A stretch of 64,000 bases of DNA, taken from the NCBI GenBank assembly GCA_965214955.1, contig CBDCCU010000010.1:62001-126000 (forward strand), in the 5' to 3' direction. Every line of letters begins with the position of its first letter. Position 1 is the first letter of the stretch. The translations under genes and the position numbers were made by a program. Shown here one piece after another: positions 46,508-55,827 of the stretch. This DNA comes from Aliikangiella sp965214955 (lineage in GTDB: Bacteria > Pseudomonadota > Gammaproteobacteria > Enterobacterales > Kangiellaceae). The notes under the pieces are model-generated. The model saw nothing but the letters and a program-made list of their open reading frames with translations, did no database searches and was not told the DNA's origin.

Positions 46508-48566
46508 ACCTTAGCTTAACCACAATTAGCCTTAAGCCAATCAAAACAAACGCGAAAAAACCTAAACTACCGCCACCTGATCCGCCACCAGTATCAGGCG
46601 TAGGAGTTGGCGGTGTTGGTGCAGTAACCGTAACCGATAAACTGATTGAATGAGATAAGCCACCCGCATCGGTAACCGTTAATGAAGCAGAATAAGTGCC
46701 TGCCGCTTGATAGGTGTGCGTTGGGTTTTGCTCATTAGATTGATTGCCATCACCAAAGTCCCAAGACCACTCAGCAAGTGCCGATTCAGGATCTTGGCTG
46801 TTATCGGTAAAAGTTACCGTTAAATCATTAGCCGAAAAACTAAAATCAGCCACTGGCGCTTGGTTAGCCACTTGGGTTTCAAAAGACTGATTTTGATTAA
46901 CCGCGCCTTTTGTATTTTCAGCAGTTACTTCCCAAGTAAAGTCTTCAAAAGTGCTTCCTGTGCCCGCAAGTGATAAAGAACTAGCCGCATCGGTGCTAGA
47001 ACTTTCACTAACACCAATATCCGTTGACATCAAATCTGCCGCCACACCATTTACAGCCTCGAAAGCCCCTTCGTAACTAATAAACTGAATGACTTGATTA
47101 CTTGGGTTAACTAAAGCAATCCCATCAGGTTCGCCATTTTGAATGCCAGCAATATCAAAGGCTAATGTTCCAAAGCCATTATCTTGCTCAGCAATAATGC
47201 CCGATAAAGCATGGCTTAAATAAGTTTCTCCGTTACTGCCGTTATAAAAAACCAATGTCCAACCAGCTAAATTCACATCAGCAAGGCTAGCAATTTCTAC
47301 AAATTCATTTTCATCGGTTCCATTGTTATCGTAATGCAATTCATTGATCCAAACTTGGTTATTATCGGGTGTAATCCCCTCTAAGGTGGTGGCTTCTACG
47401 GTTTCGCTCGCCGCAGACTCATTGGAGCTATCATCTAGCGCAACAATTTGAATAAATACGGTTTGAGAATCACCTAAACCTTGTAATGTATATTCAGTGG
47501 CTGTGATTAACTCGCTATTGGCTCGTGAAAAGCTCCCATTACTGCTATCGCTGGTATAAACATGGTAACCCACTAAATCGGTTTCACTATTGGCAGTCCA
47601 AGTTAAAGCGATAGCACCTCGCTCTGCCGTTGCATTTAATCCTGTTGGCGCTTCTGGCGGAGTTGTATCTTGTGAACCACCGTCACATAAACCATTAAAA
47701 ACACAAGCCACATATTCTGGGTGATCAATAAACGGGTTTCTATTACCTTGATGGCTATAGATCACATCGTTACGATTACGCTCAAAATCATCAACTGGGT
47801 CACTTTCGTGCCACTCTAAAAGTACATCGAGCATTCCCATATAAGCAACCGATTCATTATTGCCCGTGTTAGCAGAATCAATGAGTGAGCGATCATTGGT
47901 TAAAATAAGATCAGGCTCGCTGTGTCCTGTTTCGCCATGAGTGCCGCCTTCGTAACGCACATCCATATAAAGCAAAGCTCTAGCAATATCGCCTTTTCGC
48001 TCGCTCCAAGTTTCCCAGTCACCATCGGTGAACTCACCTTTTGTCCAGTTAGAAAAACCACTACCGCCTTGTCCGTTATTTTCTACAGTTGTATATTCGG
48101 TACAATCTAAATCACACTCGTTAAAAGGCTTATTGCCACGTTCACTATTATAATTTGCATCGGCTAAAAATAGATGATGAGTGTCGGTAAAGGGATAGTT
48201 TTCGTCAAAATCATCGTCGGGAAACCCGTACGATCTTGGCCATGAGTGCTCGCGATTATAGTTACTGTTACCACCGCCTTCTTTAGCAAAAGCAATATTG
48301 CGATAAATGGTAATTATTTCAGCCGCATTACTCGGGTTTTGATCGGCACTTTCTAAAATATCCCAAGTGTCGGTGGATGATGAAGTATAAGGAAAACGCT
48401 GATGATCGTCGATAATCGCGTGTAATGAATTTCTTAGTGCCGCTGCATTGGCATTGTTGGCACTATCATAGTATCCATCGGGGATGTCCGCATTAGCATT
48501 TAAGCTATTGAACGATAAAGAAAAAGCGACAATAGCTAAAGACATAGGATAACCAAATTTACTCAT
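46506..48566 (-). CDS. secreted endonuclease I-family nuclease with FN3, lamin-tail and PKD domains and GlyGly-CTERM tail
   Basis: A 686-residue modular protein: signal peptide (1-27), EndA-type nuclease domain (about 30-290, active-site HSWPRS with H107, plus THHLFLADANYNSERGN), fibronectin III (about 303-390), lamin-tail-like domain (about 395-545), PKD domain (about 560-650, FTDNSQDPESALAEWSWDFG) and a C-terminal GGGSGGGSLG motif with hydrophobic helix and basic end. The tail marks it for rhombosortase-type processing and surface release by type II secretion. It resembles large extracellular DNases used to take phosphate and nutrients from environmental DNA. Co-transcribed with the S1/P1 nuclease. 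Confidence 0.88.
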   Translation of the reverse strand: MSKFGYPMSLAIVAFSLSFNSLNANADIPDGYYDSANNANAAALRNSLHAIIDDHQRFPYTSSSTDTWDILESADQNPSNAAEIITIYRNIAFAKEGGGNSNYNREHSWPRSYGFPDDDFDENYPFTDTHHLFLADANYNSERGNKPFNECDLDCTEYTTVENNGQGGSGFSNWTKGEFTDGDWETWSERKGDIARALLYMDVRYEGGTHGETGHSEPDLILTNDRSLIDSANTGNNESVAYMGMLDVLLEWHESDPVDDFERNRNDVIYSHQGNRNPFIDHPEYVACVFNGLCDGGSQDTTPPEAPTGLNATAERGAIALTWTANSETDLVGYHVYTSDSSNGSFSRANSELITATEYTLQGLGDSQTVFIQIVALDDSSNESAASETVEATTLEGITPDNNQVWINELHYDNNGTDENEFVEIASLADVNLAGWTLVFYNGSNGETYLSHALSGIIAEQDNGFGTLAFDIAGIQNGEPDGIALVNPSNQVIQFISYEGAFEAVNGVAADLMSTDIGVSESSSTDAASSLSLAGTGSTFEDFTWEVTAENTKGAVNQNQSFETQVANQAPVADFSFSANDLTVTFTDNSQDPESALAEWSWDFGDGNQSNEQNPTHTYQAAGTYSASLTVTDAGGLSHSISLSVTVTAPTPPTPTPDTGGGSGGGSLGFFAFVLIGLRLIVVKLR

Positions 48567-48805
48567 ACAACAACCTATTTATTGAGATTTAGCGCCTTAA
48601 AACAAACTGTTCAAAAAATGCGCGTTTTTACTGGGAGCGAGAGTATAACTGGAAAAAATTTCATTAAAAAGACAAATTAGCTTTTATTTTTTAATCCGTT
48701 GAATGAACAAAATAATAGCTAATGACGTTTAATTTTATTGGCAAATCTGTTCTAATTTCGCCCAATTAAAATGAGTTACTCATTTGTTCTCTGGTGGAAG
48801 CGACT

Positions 48806-50782
48806 ATGAAATCAATTTTTAAACCATTATCACTGCTTATTAATACTCTTGTTTTAAGCTTAGTTTTTTCTTCAATCAGTGTTGCCTACGAAAATTCAAC
48901 ACTTAGCGAACTTTCTAAAACCTTAATTAACGCTGCGGATGTTACCCAAGTAACTTTATCACCCGATGGCAAACACGTTGCGATCTTAAGAAAAGCAGAA
49001 GCAAGCAAAGAGCTGTTAATTATTAATAGCCAAAGTAAAAAAGCCATGAACCAAATTTTATTTCCTAAAGACAATCAAGTTAATGAGTTTATTTGGGCAA
49101 ATAATGAGCGAATCGTCTTAACCCTTGCCTCTAGTTACAATCGCAAATATGTGCGAAAAAACCGTAGCGAATTTGACAAACGGATTAATAAAAAACGTAG
49201 CTTTAAAATTAATAAAGCCTATAGCAATCAAAACATACAACGCTTTACCGATTTATATGCGGTTAATATCGATCAAGCCGAAGGCGAATTTATTTTTGGT
49301 CGTCGATTTATTCAGCCTAAAGGCAAATCCATTGATAGTGTCAGCCGCGAAAAACGCTTTACTCACGAAAGAAAGCCACACTTTTTAAGTGCTTATCTCG
49401 ACGATAAAGATCATATTCTTATCAATACTTACCGTGGCAGTAACACTTACTTTTATAAACTCAATGTTAATACCGCACAGCTAGAACAATTTACCGAGTT
49501 AGACTATCGCCCAGAAAACCTATACTTTGATGAAGCCTCACAAACACTCTATGTTAGCAAGCGCAATAAAAGCCGTGAGTCAATTTTTAAACTTGCAATC
49601 AATCAAACCGAATGGCAATTAGTTACCAAAGATGCAAGCAGTGAACTAGCAATAATAGGAACGAATAATCAAACAAAAAATATTTTAGTGAAAGATTACT
49701 GCGGCAATAACACCGTTAGCATTTGTGAAATTAACAATAATCAACTAAAACCCATTTATAACAACAAAACTTATAGCGTAAGTTCGGTTATTCAGTCGGC
49801 CGATGGTAGCGCTTTAGGTTTTAGCTTTATGGGTGAGTATCCTCAGTTTGAATTTATCGATCAATTAGATAAAAGTTCAACCGTTAAAGCCGCGCAAATT
49901 TATCAGCAGTTTAAAGGTTTAAACACGCAAGTTAATTGGAGCCCTAATGCAGAAGTGGCTTTAATTAAAGTTAATGGTGATGTAAACCCAAACACTTGGT
50001 ATTTATATAATGAAAAAAGCGAGAATAAACTCTCATTTTTAATTGCCAGCTACAACCAACTGAACAATAAAAACCTGTCACCCACCTACTCTTTTAAGTT
50101 TAACACCATTGATGAAGTCACCCTGCAAGGTTATGTTACGCTTCCGGCAAACAAACAAAAAAATGCGCCTGCGGTTGTTATTGCCAACGATAATATTTAT
50201 AACGGCAGACACAACTGGCAGTTTGAACCAATAACTCAATTACTTGTTTCCCAAGGCTATGCGGTAGTAAAAATTAATCATCGAGGCTCAGTTGGTTTTG
50301 GCGAAGCATTTAAGAAACTTGGTCGCCCGATTCACAAGCAAAGCTTACAGCAAGATATTATTGACTCGATTGATTACTTGCAAACCAACAATATTATTGA
50401 TCCCAAAAAAGTTTGTATTATGGGCAAAGATAATGGTGGTCAACAAGCATTAAAAACCGCCATGTTAGCACCAAAAAAATTCCAATGTGTAATAAGCGAT
50501 TCGGCTTATTTTCAGCACAGTAAAGATCCCAGCAAAAATCGTTTTTCACTAGTTGATAAAATTGACTCTCTTAAAACCCCTATTTTAGTTTTATACGGAA
50601 AAAAAGGTAAAGCGCAAAGAGCCTTTGAACAAGCCAGTTTTTTAATTGAAGTGCTCAATAAAAAAAGTAAAGCCTATAAACATTGGGAGAGACCTGCTGA
50701 TGATTTTTTCTTAACGCAAACAGAAAACAGGCAAAAACACTATCAAATGATCATTGAGTTTTTAGCCCAACATATTCAATAA
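48806..50782 (+). CDS. S9 prolyl-oligopeptidase-family protein lacking the catalytic triad
   Basis: A 658-residue exported protein with a signal peptide (about 1-28), a beta-propeller-like region (about 45-410) and an alpha/beta-hydrolase domain of S9 type (about 430-658). The nucleophile elbow, normally GxSxGG, reads GKDNGG (Asp at 542). The Asp loop after PILVLYG reads KKGKAQRA with no Asp. The His segment reads PADDFFLTQTENR with no His. All three triad residues are gone while the fold markers (INHRGSVGFGEAF, DIIDSIDYL) remain, so it should not be a peptidase. ATG 48806 has GGAAG five bases upstream; the frame extends to a GTG at 48794. Confidence 0.85.
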   Translation: MKSIFKPLSLLINTLVLSLVFSSISVAYENSTLSELSKTLINAADVTQVTLSPDGKHVAILRKAEASKELLIINSQSKKAMNQILFPKDNQVNEFIWANNERIVLTLASSYNRKYVRKNRSEFDKRINKKRSFKINKAYSNQNIQRFTDLYAVNIDQAEGEFIFGRRFIQPKGKSIDSVSREKRFTHERKPHFLSAYLDDKDHILINTYRGSNTYFYKLNVNTAQLEQFTELDYRPENLYFDEASQTLYVSKRNKSRESIFKLAINQTEWQLVTKDASSELAIIGTNNQTKNILVKDYCGNNTVSICEINNNQLKPIYNNKTYSVSSVIQSADGSALGFSFMGEYPQFEFIDQLDKSSTVKAAQIYQQFKGLNTQVNWSPNAEVALIKVNGDVNPNTWYLYNEKSENKLSFLIASYNQLNNKNLSPTYSFKFNTIDEVTLQGYVTLPANKQKNAPAVVIANDNIYNGRHNWQFEPITQLLVSQGYAVVKINHRGSVGFGEAFKKLGRPIHKQSLQQDIIDSIDYLQTNNIIDPKKVCIMGKDNGGQQALKTAMLAPKKFQCVISDSAYFQHSKDPSKNRFSLVDKIDSLKTPILVLYGKKGKAQRAFEQASFLIEVLNKKSKAYKHWERPADDFFLTQTENRQKHYQMIIEFLAQHIQ

Positions 50783-50798
50783 CTTAAAATAAAAAAGC

Positions 50799-50820
50799 CC
50801 CTTTGTTAAAATACAAAGGG
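50799..50820 (-). terminator. terminator of the minus-strand gene at 50886
   Basis: An 8-bp stem (CCCTTTGT/ACAAAGGG) followed on the minus strand by GGGCTTTTTTATTTT. It lies beyond the heptamer array, 65 bp from the stop codon, and also close to the end of the convergent S9 gene. Confidence 0.75.
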
Positions 50821-50823
50821 ACT

Positions 50824-50879
50824 TAACTATTAACTATTAACTATTAACTATTAACTATTAACTATTAACTATTAACTAT
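50824..50879. repeat. 7-bp tandem repeat TAACTAT, 8 perfect copies
   Basis: Eight exact copies of TAACTAT lie between the stop codon at 50886 and that gene's terminator, so they are transcribed as part of its 3' untranslated region. Confidence 0.95.
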
Positions 50880-50885
50880 TAAAGA

Positions 50886-51518
50886 CTAATTTTCTTCATC
50901 GGTAGTTTCAATTCTAATAACTTTGTGAAGCACTTTATTACCATCTTCACCATCAATTTTAATATCAAAATCACCATCTTTAGCAATCCATTCTAAAGCA
51001 TGACCATTCCCATCTAGCTTAAACTCTTTACCCGTAGAAAACACCATTACTTTATGTTTATTAAAACGGACTTCCTTTTCAATGCCTGCGGCTAAAAAAG
51101 CATCTTTAATAATTTGTTGCTGGGTTTCGTCAAGATCAGCTCCCGAAACATTAATCACATTTTCCTTCACCTGATGAATAGGCATAGACTTATGCAACTT
51201 TGCGCCTAACTTACCAACAAAAATAGGGATATTAATTTCCTTACCATCAACCTCAACAATATAACCTTCGGCAGTTTTAGTGGTAACAATGGTTTTGCCT
51301 GAGCTACTGGTAAAGGTTTTTGATTCGCCTTCTTGAAGATCGGGCAAGTTAAACATATCGGTTTCGCCATCAATTTTAATATCAACTACGGCATTTTCAT
51401 CGTTGTTTTTATTCACGTTAATTAAAACCGTTTTTGCATCGCTACCGATTACCGACAAGCTACCCATTGCCGTTGCACCAATACAAAATGCCATTAAAGA
51501 ATTTTTAAGTTTTTTCAT
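50886..51518 (-). CDS. exported protein of unknown function
   Basis: A 210-residue protein with a signal peptide (about 1-25) and no recognised domain. The mature part is rich in Lys, Asp and Glu and predicted beta strands (VVDIKIDG, TIVTTKTAEGYIVEVDGKE), and ends in a short acidic tail (TTDEEN). Two related stretches, DIKIDGE near residues 45-55 and DIKIDGEDG near the end, hint at an internal repeat. ATG 51518 is chosen because AGGAG lies seven bases upstream; the frame runs to 51533. It is flanked on both sides by heptanucleotide arrays. Confidence 0.7.
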   Translation of the reverse strand: MKKLKNSLMAFCIGATAMGSLSVIGSDAKTVLINVNKNNDENAVVDIKIDGETDMFNLPDLQEGESKTFTSSSGKTIVTTKTAEGYIVEVDGKEINIPIFVGKLGAKLHKSMPIHQVKENVINVSGADLDETQQQIIKDAFLAAGIEKEVRFNKHKVMVFSTGKEFKLDGNGHALEWIAKDGDFDIKIDGEDGNKVLHKVIRIETTDEEN

Positions 51519-51690
51519 GTAATTGCTCCTCAAAGCCTAATTTAAAATAAATTCTCTTTTTGTATTACAATCTTTGTGCCAACCTTAGTTAGCCCTTTAT
51601 TTTCAATGAGTTAAGGTTTTTAACTTGATTTTATTAAACTCAAGCTCCTGATATCAGGAAATGGCTTCTTTATAAAAGGAGGGAATGGGG

Positions 51691-51757
<67 letters not shown>

Positions 51758-51768
51758 GATTTTAACAT

Positions 51769-51788
51769 GCCTTAGCATAAGCTAAGGC
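51769..51788 (-). terminator. terminator-like hairpin after fklB
   Basis: Perfect 8-bp stem GCCTTAGC/GCTAAGGC with a 4-base loop, 24 bp after the fklB stop. The tail is A/T-rich but not a clean T run. Confidence 0.65.
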
Positions 51789-51812
51789 ACTTTTAATGAT
51801 GCTTAGTCTTAG

Positions 51813-52430
51813 TTAAGCAACAATTTCTAATAGTTCAACATCAAATACTAAGGTTGAATATGGACCAATCGCGCCACCAGCACCTTGCTCACCATAAGCT
51901 AGTTCATAAGGAATGGTTAAACGCCACTTTGAACCAACGCTCATCATTTGTAGTGCTTCTGTCCAACCAGGGATCACGCCATTTACTGCAAACTCAGCCG
52001 GTTGACCACGCTCATAAGAGCTATCGAATACGGTGCCATCAATTAAAGTACCGTGGTAATGAGTTTTTACCGTAGAAGTTTGGCTTGGCTTATCGCCAGA
52101 ACCTTCGGTAATGACTTCGTATTGCAGCCCAGACTCAGTAACCTTTACCCCATCTTTCTTTTCATTTTGCTCTAAAAATATGCGTCCTTCTTCAGCCGCC
52201 TGCTTAGAAAGTTCAGCCTGTTTTTGCTGCATAATTTGGGTTACATGCGCAAATGCGGCTTCTAGGTCTTGGTTGCTTACCGCGCTTTCTTTACCAGTAA
52301 ATGCATCAATAACACCTTGAGCAACCGCACTAATATCAACCCCTTCAAAAGATTGGTTTAATAGCTGAGAGCCCATATTTCTGCCAATGCCGTAGCTGGC
52401 TTTTTCTTCAAAAGAGTCGTAATTACTCAT
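51813..52430 (-). CDS. fklB: FKBP-type peptidyl-prolyl cis-trans isomerase
   Basis: A 205-residue protein. An N-terminal helical dimerisation domain (1-90, SYGIGRNMGSQL) precedes the FKBP domain (about 95-205) with VKTHYHGTLIDGTVFDSSYE, VIPGWTEALQMM and YGEQGAGGAIGPYSTL. There is no signal peptide, matching FklB (206 residues in E. coli) rather than periplasmic FkpA. It speeds prolyl isomerisation in the cytoplasm. Confidence 0.92.
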   Translation of the reverse strand: MSNYDSFEEKASYGIGRNMGSQLLNQSFEGVDISAVAQGVIDAFTGKESAVSNQDLEAAFAHVTQIMQQKQAELSKQAAEEGRIFLEQNEKKDGVKVTESGLQYEVITEGSGDKPSQTSTVKTHYHGTLIDGTVFDSSYERGQPAEFAVNGVIPGWTEALQMMSVGSKWRLTIPYELAYGEQGAGGAIGPYSTLVFDVELLEIVA

Positions 52431-52488
52431 TAATTTTCCTATTCAATCATACATTAATAAAATGGTGGGCGATTGTATCATGCCTACT

Positions 52489-52514
52489 TATAGGCGTTCT
52501 ACTTCAAGATGCAT
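52489..52514. mobile_element. solo degenerate end of the MITE-like element
   Basis: TATAGGCGTTCTACTTCAAG then ATGCAT matches the left terminal repeat of the family with a few changes. No right end follows before the complete copy 43 bp away. A remnant or a nested insertion scar. Confidence 0.55.
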
Positions 52515-52556
52515 GATTAAAAAACACTAGGCTCTCTTAACTGTGAAATATCTATT

Positions 52557-52823
52557 TATACCCGTTCTCCTTCAAGATGCATGTTTCAGCAAGTCAGTAA
52601 GCCAGCCTATTTGAGGCATTAATGCGCAGGATTAGTCATTCTACTTCAAGCATTGATAACGAAGAAGAGGCTGGCTTACTGCCTTGCCCTTCGGGTGCTC
52701 AGCCAAAAAGCTTGCACTGCGTTGCAGCTTTTGAAAAGGGATTACCATTTCCTAACAAGCTGCGCCTTGTTCAAACTTTTTGGCTGAACACTGTAACAAG
52801 CATCTTGAAGGAGAACGGGTATA
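52557..52823. mobile_element. MITE-like inverted-repeat element, 267 bp, longest copy
   Basis: Perfect 24-bp terminal inverted repeats (52557-52580 and 52800-52823; outer 20 bases TATACCCGTTCTCCTTCAAG). Inside are two further nested inverted repeats: AGTAAGCCAGCCT (52596-52608) with its complement at 52667-52679, and CAGCCAAAAAG with CTTTTTGGCTG nearer the right end. It can thus fold into several hairpins. It has no coding capacity. It fills most of the 474-bp gap between fklB and the M28 peptidase gene, which otherwise holds the solo end at 52489 and presumably both promoters. Confidence 0.88.
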
Positions 52824-52904
52824 AACTTTTTTGCTTAAATTTTAATCGTTAATCCTTTAGTATGCTTATTCCCAATAATAACAAACACCTATGTGTCTCT
52901 ATCA

Positions 52905-54557
52905 ATGAACTTAAATAACAAATCTTTTAAATACTTTTTAGTTTCCTTTAGTTTTTTCTTATCGAGCAGTTGGACAATAGCCGATAACTCTCAACCCGCA
53001 GGGTTCACTATTAACAAAGCCCTTAAAGGTCATATTGAATTTTTAGCCGACGATTTAATGCTAGGTCGAGATACTGGTAGTGTTGAATACGAAATTGCTG
53101 CACGTTATGTTGCCAGCCATTTTCAGCAATTTGGGCTTACTCCAAAAGGCGATAACAACACATGGTTTCAAAAAGTGGATTTTGTGGAGTATCAACTAAA
53201 TGAAAACAGTGGGCAGATGATTTTACATAAAAAAGGAAAAACAACGTCACTGAATTATCCCGATGATTTTTTGATTAGAGGCTCGGCGATTACCACAGAA
53301 GATCAGGTTAAAGCTAAAGTGGTTTTTGCGGGGTTTGGCATAGAATCAAAAGAGCTTAATCACAACGACTATGAAAATTTAGACGTAGAAGGAAAAATTG
53401 TGGCGGTTTTATCTGGTAGGCCAGCTCATTTTCCTAGTGAAGAAGGTGCTCATGTTAGCTCGGGCAGAGAAAAAGCAAAAGCAGCAGCAAAGCGAGGCGC
53501 TATTGGTCTTATTAGTATCCATACTCCGCTTCGCGATAAAGTAAGAACCTATGAAGCCACTAAAGCCTTTGCAGGACTTCCATCAACTAGCTGGAAGAAA
53601 AAAGACGGTAATATTTTTGGCACTTATGATTCACTAAAAAGCGGGGCTTATATTTCTAAGTCTGCGGCCAAAACCTTATTTAAGCTGGCTGGTCATAATA
53701 TTGAAAAGGTATTCACGCAAATTGCTAAAGGCAAAACCCCTTTTGGTTTTGAACTTGATATCGAAGTTGAACTTAAACGACAAAGTAGCCATAAACCCAT
53801 TAGTAGCAGTAATATTGTTGGCATGATTGAGGGCAGCGATCCCAAGCTAAAGCATGAATATGTGGTGTATTCGGCTCACCTTGATCATATTGGCGCACAT
53901 CATCATGGTGAAAAAGAAGGCGATCATATTAATAATGGCGCACTCGATAATGCATCGGGCATTGCCATCATGTTAGAAACCGCGCGTCAATTTTCGCAAG
54001 GCAAGGCTCCCGCTCGTTCAATATTATTTGTTGCGGTAACCGGAGAAGAAAAAGGACTGCAAGGATCAAACTATTTTGCTCATTATCCTACGGTACCCCT
54101 TGAAAATATTGTGGCTAATATTAACCTTGATATGCCAATGATCCTTTACCCTTTTGGCGATGTTATCGCCTTTGGCGCGCAGCATTCCACTTTAGGAAAT
54201 TATGTAAAAAAAGCAGCGGCAAAAGATAATATTAATTTAAGCCCCGATCCCGCTCCCGAGCAAGCCATATTTGTAAGAAGCGATCACTACTCTTTTGTTA
54301 AACAAGGCGTGCCTTCTATTTATTTAGTGCCAGGGATGCAATCAAAAGATCCAACGATTAATGGCGCTGCGGTTATGGGTCAGTTTTTGAGCAAACATTA
54401 CCATAAGCCATCAGATGATTTATCATTGCCAATTAACTATGATGCAGGCGCTCTCTTTACTAAAATCAACTATAACATTGGCAAAGAAATTGCCAATTCA
54501 AATTCTCGTCCGCAGTGGCACGAAGGTAACTTTTTTGGTGAAGCCTTTAAAAAATAA
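52905..54557 (+). CDS. M28 family zinc aminopeptidase with PA domain, exported
   Basis: About 550 residues: signal peptide (about 1-27), a PA-type insert domain (about 125-290), and an M28 catalytic domain with all five metal ligands visible: SAHLDH, GALDNASG, TGEEKG, NLDMP and SDHYSF. The second Glu of TGEE is the catalytic base. It should remove N-terminal residues from peptides outside the cytoplasm. ATG 52905 is preferred; a GTG at 52893 is in frame. Single gene. Confidence 0.88.
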   Translation: MNLNNKSFKYFLVSFSFFLSSSWTIADNSQPAGFTINKALKGHIEFLADDLMLGRDTGSVEYEIAARYVASHFQQFGLTPKGDNNTWFQKVDFVEYQLNENSGQMILHKKGKTTSLNYPDDFLIRGSAITTEDQVKAKVVFAGFGIESKELNHNDYENLDVEGKIVAVLSGRPAHFPSEEGAHVSSGREKAKAAAKRGAIGLISIHTPLRDKVRTYEATKAFAGLPSTSWKKKDGNIFGTYDSLKSGAYISKSAAKTLFKLAGHNIEKVFTQIAKGKTPFGFELDIEVELKRQSSHKPISSSNIVGMIEGSDPKLKHEYVVYSAHLDHIGAHHHGEKEGDHINNGALDNASGIAIMLETARQFSQGKAPARSILFVAVTGEEKGLQGSNYFAHYPTVPLENIVANINLDMPMILYPFGDVIAFGAQHSTLGNYVKKAAAKDNINLSPDPAPEQAIFVRSDHYSFVKQGVPSIYLVPGMQSKDPTINGAAVMGQFLSKHYHKPSDDLSLPINYDAGALFTKINYNIGKEIANSNSRPQWHEGNFFGEAFKK

Positions 54558-54588
54558 TGGTTAAAGCTTTTAAGCTGATTATTTTTTT

Positions 54589-54619
54589 CTATCCTTCCCT
54601 TTTTTAACGGGAAGGATAG
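54589..54619. terminator. perfect 11-bp hairpin between convergent genes
   Basis: CTATCCTTCCC and its complement with a 9-base T-rich loop, between the convergent M28 and metallo-beta-lactamase-fold genes. Neither side has a proper downstream T run, so it may block readthrough as structure only. Confidence 0.55.
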
Positions 54620-54628
54620 AGCTGAACA

Positions 54629-55717
54629 TTAAAGCTCCCCCTTTGCCTCTTTATAAGCACGACGATAAAACTCTGGAATAAACTGTTTAAAAGCTCGCTC
54701 GCCTAAATCATCTAACTCACCATAGTTTTCGCGTAACTTAGCTTGATCAATTTCTGCCATAAAATCATCTAACGATTGATTATCAGCAACCGCTTTTTTT
54801 GCCTTTTTTAGGCTATCTGCTAGTAAGTTTTTAATTCTTATTAAACTTGCTTTACCCAATTGAATTTTTCCATGTCCGGGGATCACTTTATCAAAGTAAA
54901 GTTTTTCTATTTCGTTAAGCGTGTGCAGCCAATCAGATGGAAAACCATGCCCTGCAAAGGGTAAATGGTCAAACAAATCACCCGAGACTAAAATTTTTTC
55001 ATTGGGTAAATAAACAATGGTATCGCCTTCGGTATGCGCCTTTCCAAAATTTAATAGTTTTATTTGAGTTCCCGATACGGCTAATTCCATCGTTGATTTA
55101 AAAGTAACATCAGGGGTTATCAATTGAGTATTCTTTAGCGTAGCTAAATGTGCTTTGGCTCGCTCAATTTTTGCCGACATTTCGTTTTTATCTTCGCTTG
55201 CTTTGAGCTTTTCTTCAGCATTAGTAATTGCGCTTTGCCACTGTTGAATTTTTTCATTGAGCATTTTTTGCGCTTTAGTCGGAATGGTTTGAGTTAGCGA
55301 ATGATGACCAATAATTGATTTTAATTTGGGAAAACTCTGCTGATAACGCTGATTACCTAAAATATGATCTAAGTGCCAGTGCGTATTAATCACATAACAA
55401 ACAGGTTTGGTTAACTGTTTGCTTAGTTGTTTAATTTCAACAATAAGTTTATCTACATTGGTTAAGTTTTCATTGGCATCAACAATGGTTAAACAATGAT
55501 CAGAGGCGATAATCACAACATTGCTATCCACTATTCTGTGCGGCATGGGTTTTAATGCTGCCCAAACCGTATTGGTTATTTTTTTTAAATGAAATGCTGG
55601 TAGTGGTTTTGTTGCACTAAACACCAGAGGCGCAGTAACAAACAAAAAGATAGTCATTAAAACGCTGATTACTAAATTTTTTTGACAGATGATTTTTTTT
55701 AAAATTTCTGTTTGCAT
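54629..55717 (-). CDS. metallo-beta-lactamase-fold hydrolase, exported
   Basis: A 362-residue protein with a signal peptide/anchor (hydrophobic 15-34). The metal motif is HxHxDH at 113-118 (HWHLDH), with further ligands in GKAHTEGD, SGDLFDH and PGHG. A helical insertion (about 150-210, Lys/Glu-rich) separates the motifs. The fold covers beta-lactamases and many other hydrolases, and sequence alone does not show lactamase activity. Divergent from the CadC-like regulator with a 110-bp gap, so it could be that regulator's target. Confidence 0.85.
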   Translation of the reverse strand: MQTEILKKIICQKNLVISVLMTIFLFVTAPLVFSATKPLPAFHLKKITNTVWAALKPMPHRIVDSNVVIIASDHCLTIVDANENLTNVDKLIVEIKQLSKQLTKPVCYVINTHWHLDHILGNQRYQQSFPKLKSIIGHHSLTQTIPTKAQKMLNEKIQQWQSAITNAEEKLKASEDKNEMSAKIERAKAHLATLKNTQLITPDVTFKSTMELAVSGTQIKLLNFGKAHTEGDTIVYLPNEKILVSGDLFDHLPFAGHGFPSDWLHTLNEIEKLYFDKVIPGHGKIQLGKASLIRIKNLLADSLKKAKKAVADNQSLDDFMAEIDQAKLRENYGELDDLGERAFKQFIPEFYRRAYKEAKGEL

Positions 55718-55827
55718 AAAACCTAAATCCTTCGTAATCTTTTATTTAGACTAACTATTTTTAGTTAAATATTCGACCACAAGCACCTAATAATAGGTGA
55801 TGAAAAAGTGATTTTTAGGGAAAGGCT

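Noticed and set aside
52622..52852. 76-codon plus-strand ORF
   Set aside because: It lies almost wholly inside the MITE-like element and reads through its inverted repeats; no ribosome binding site or protein-like composition.
54629..55717. Beta-lactamase resistance gene
   Set aside because: Only the general metallo-beta-lactamase fold motifs are present, with a helical insertion unlike known lactamases; no basis for a resistance call.
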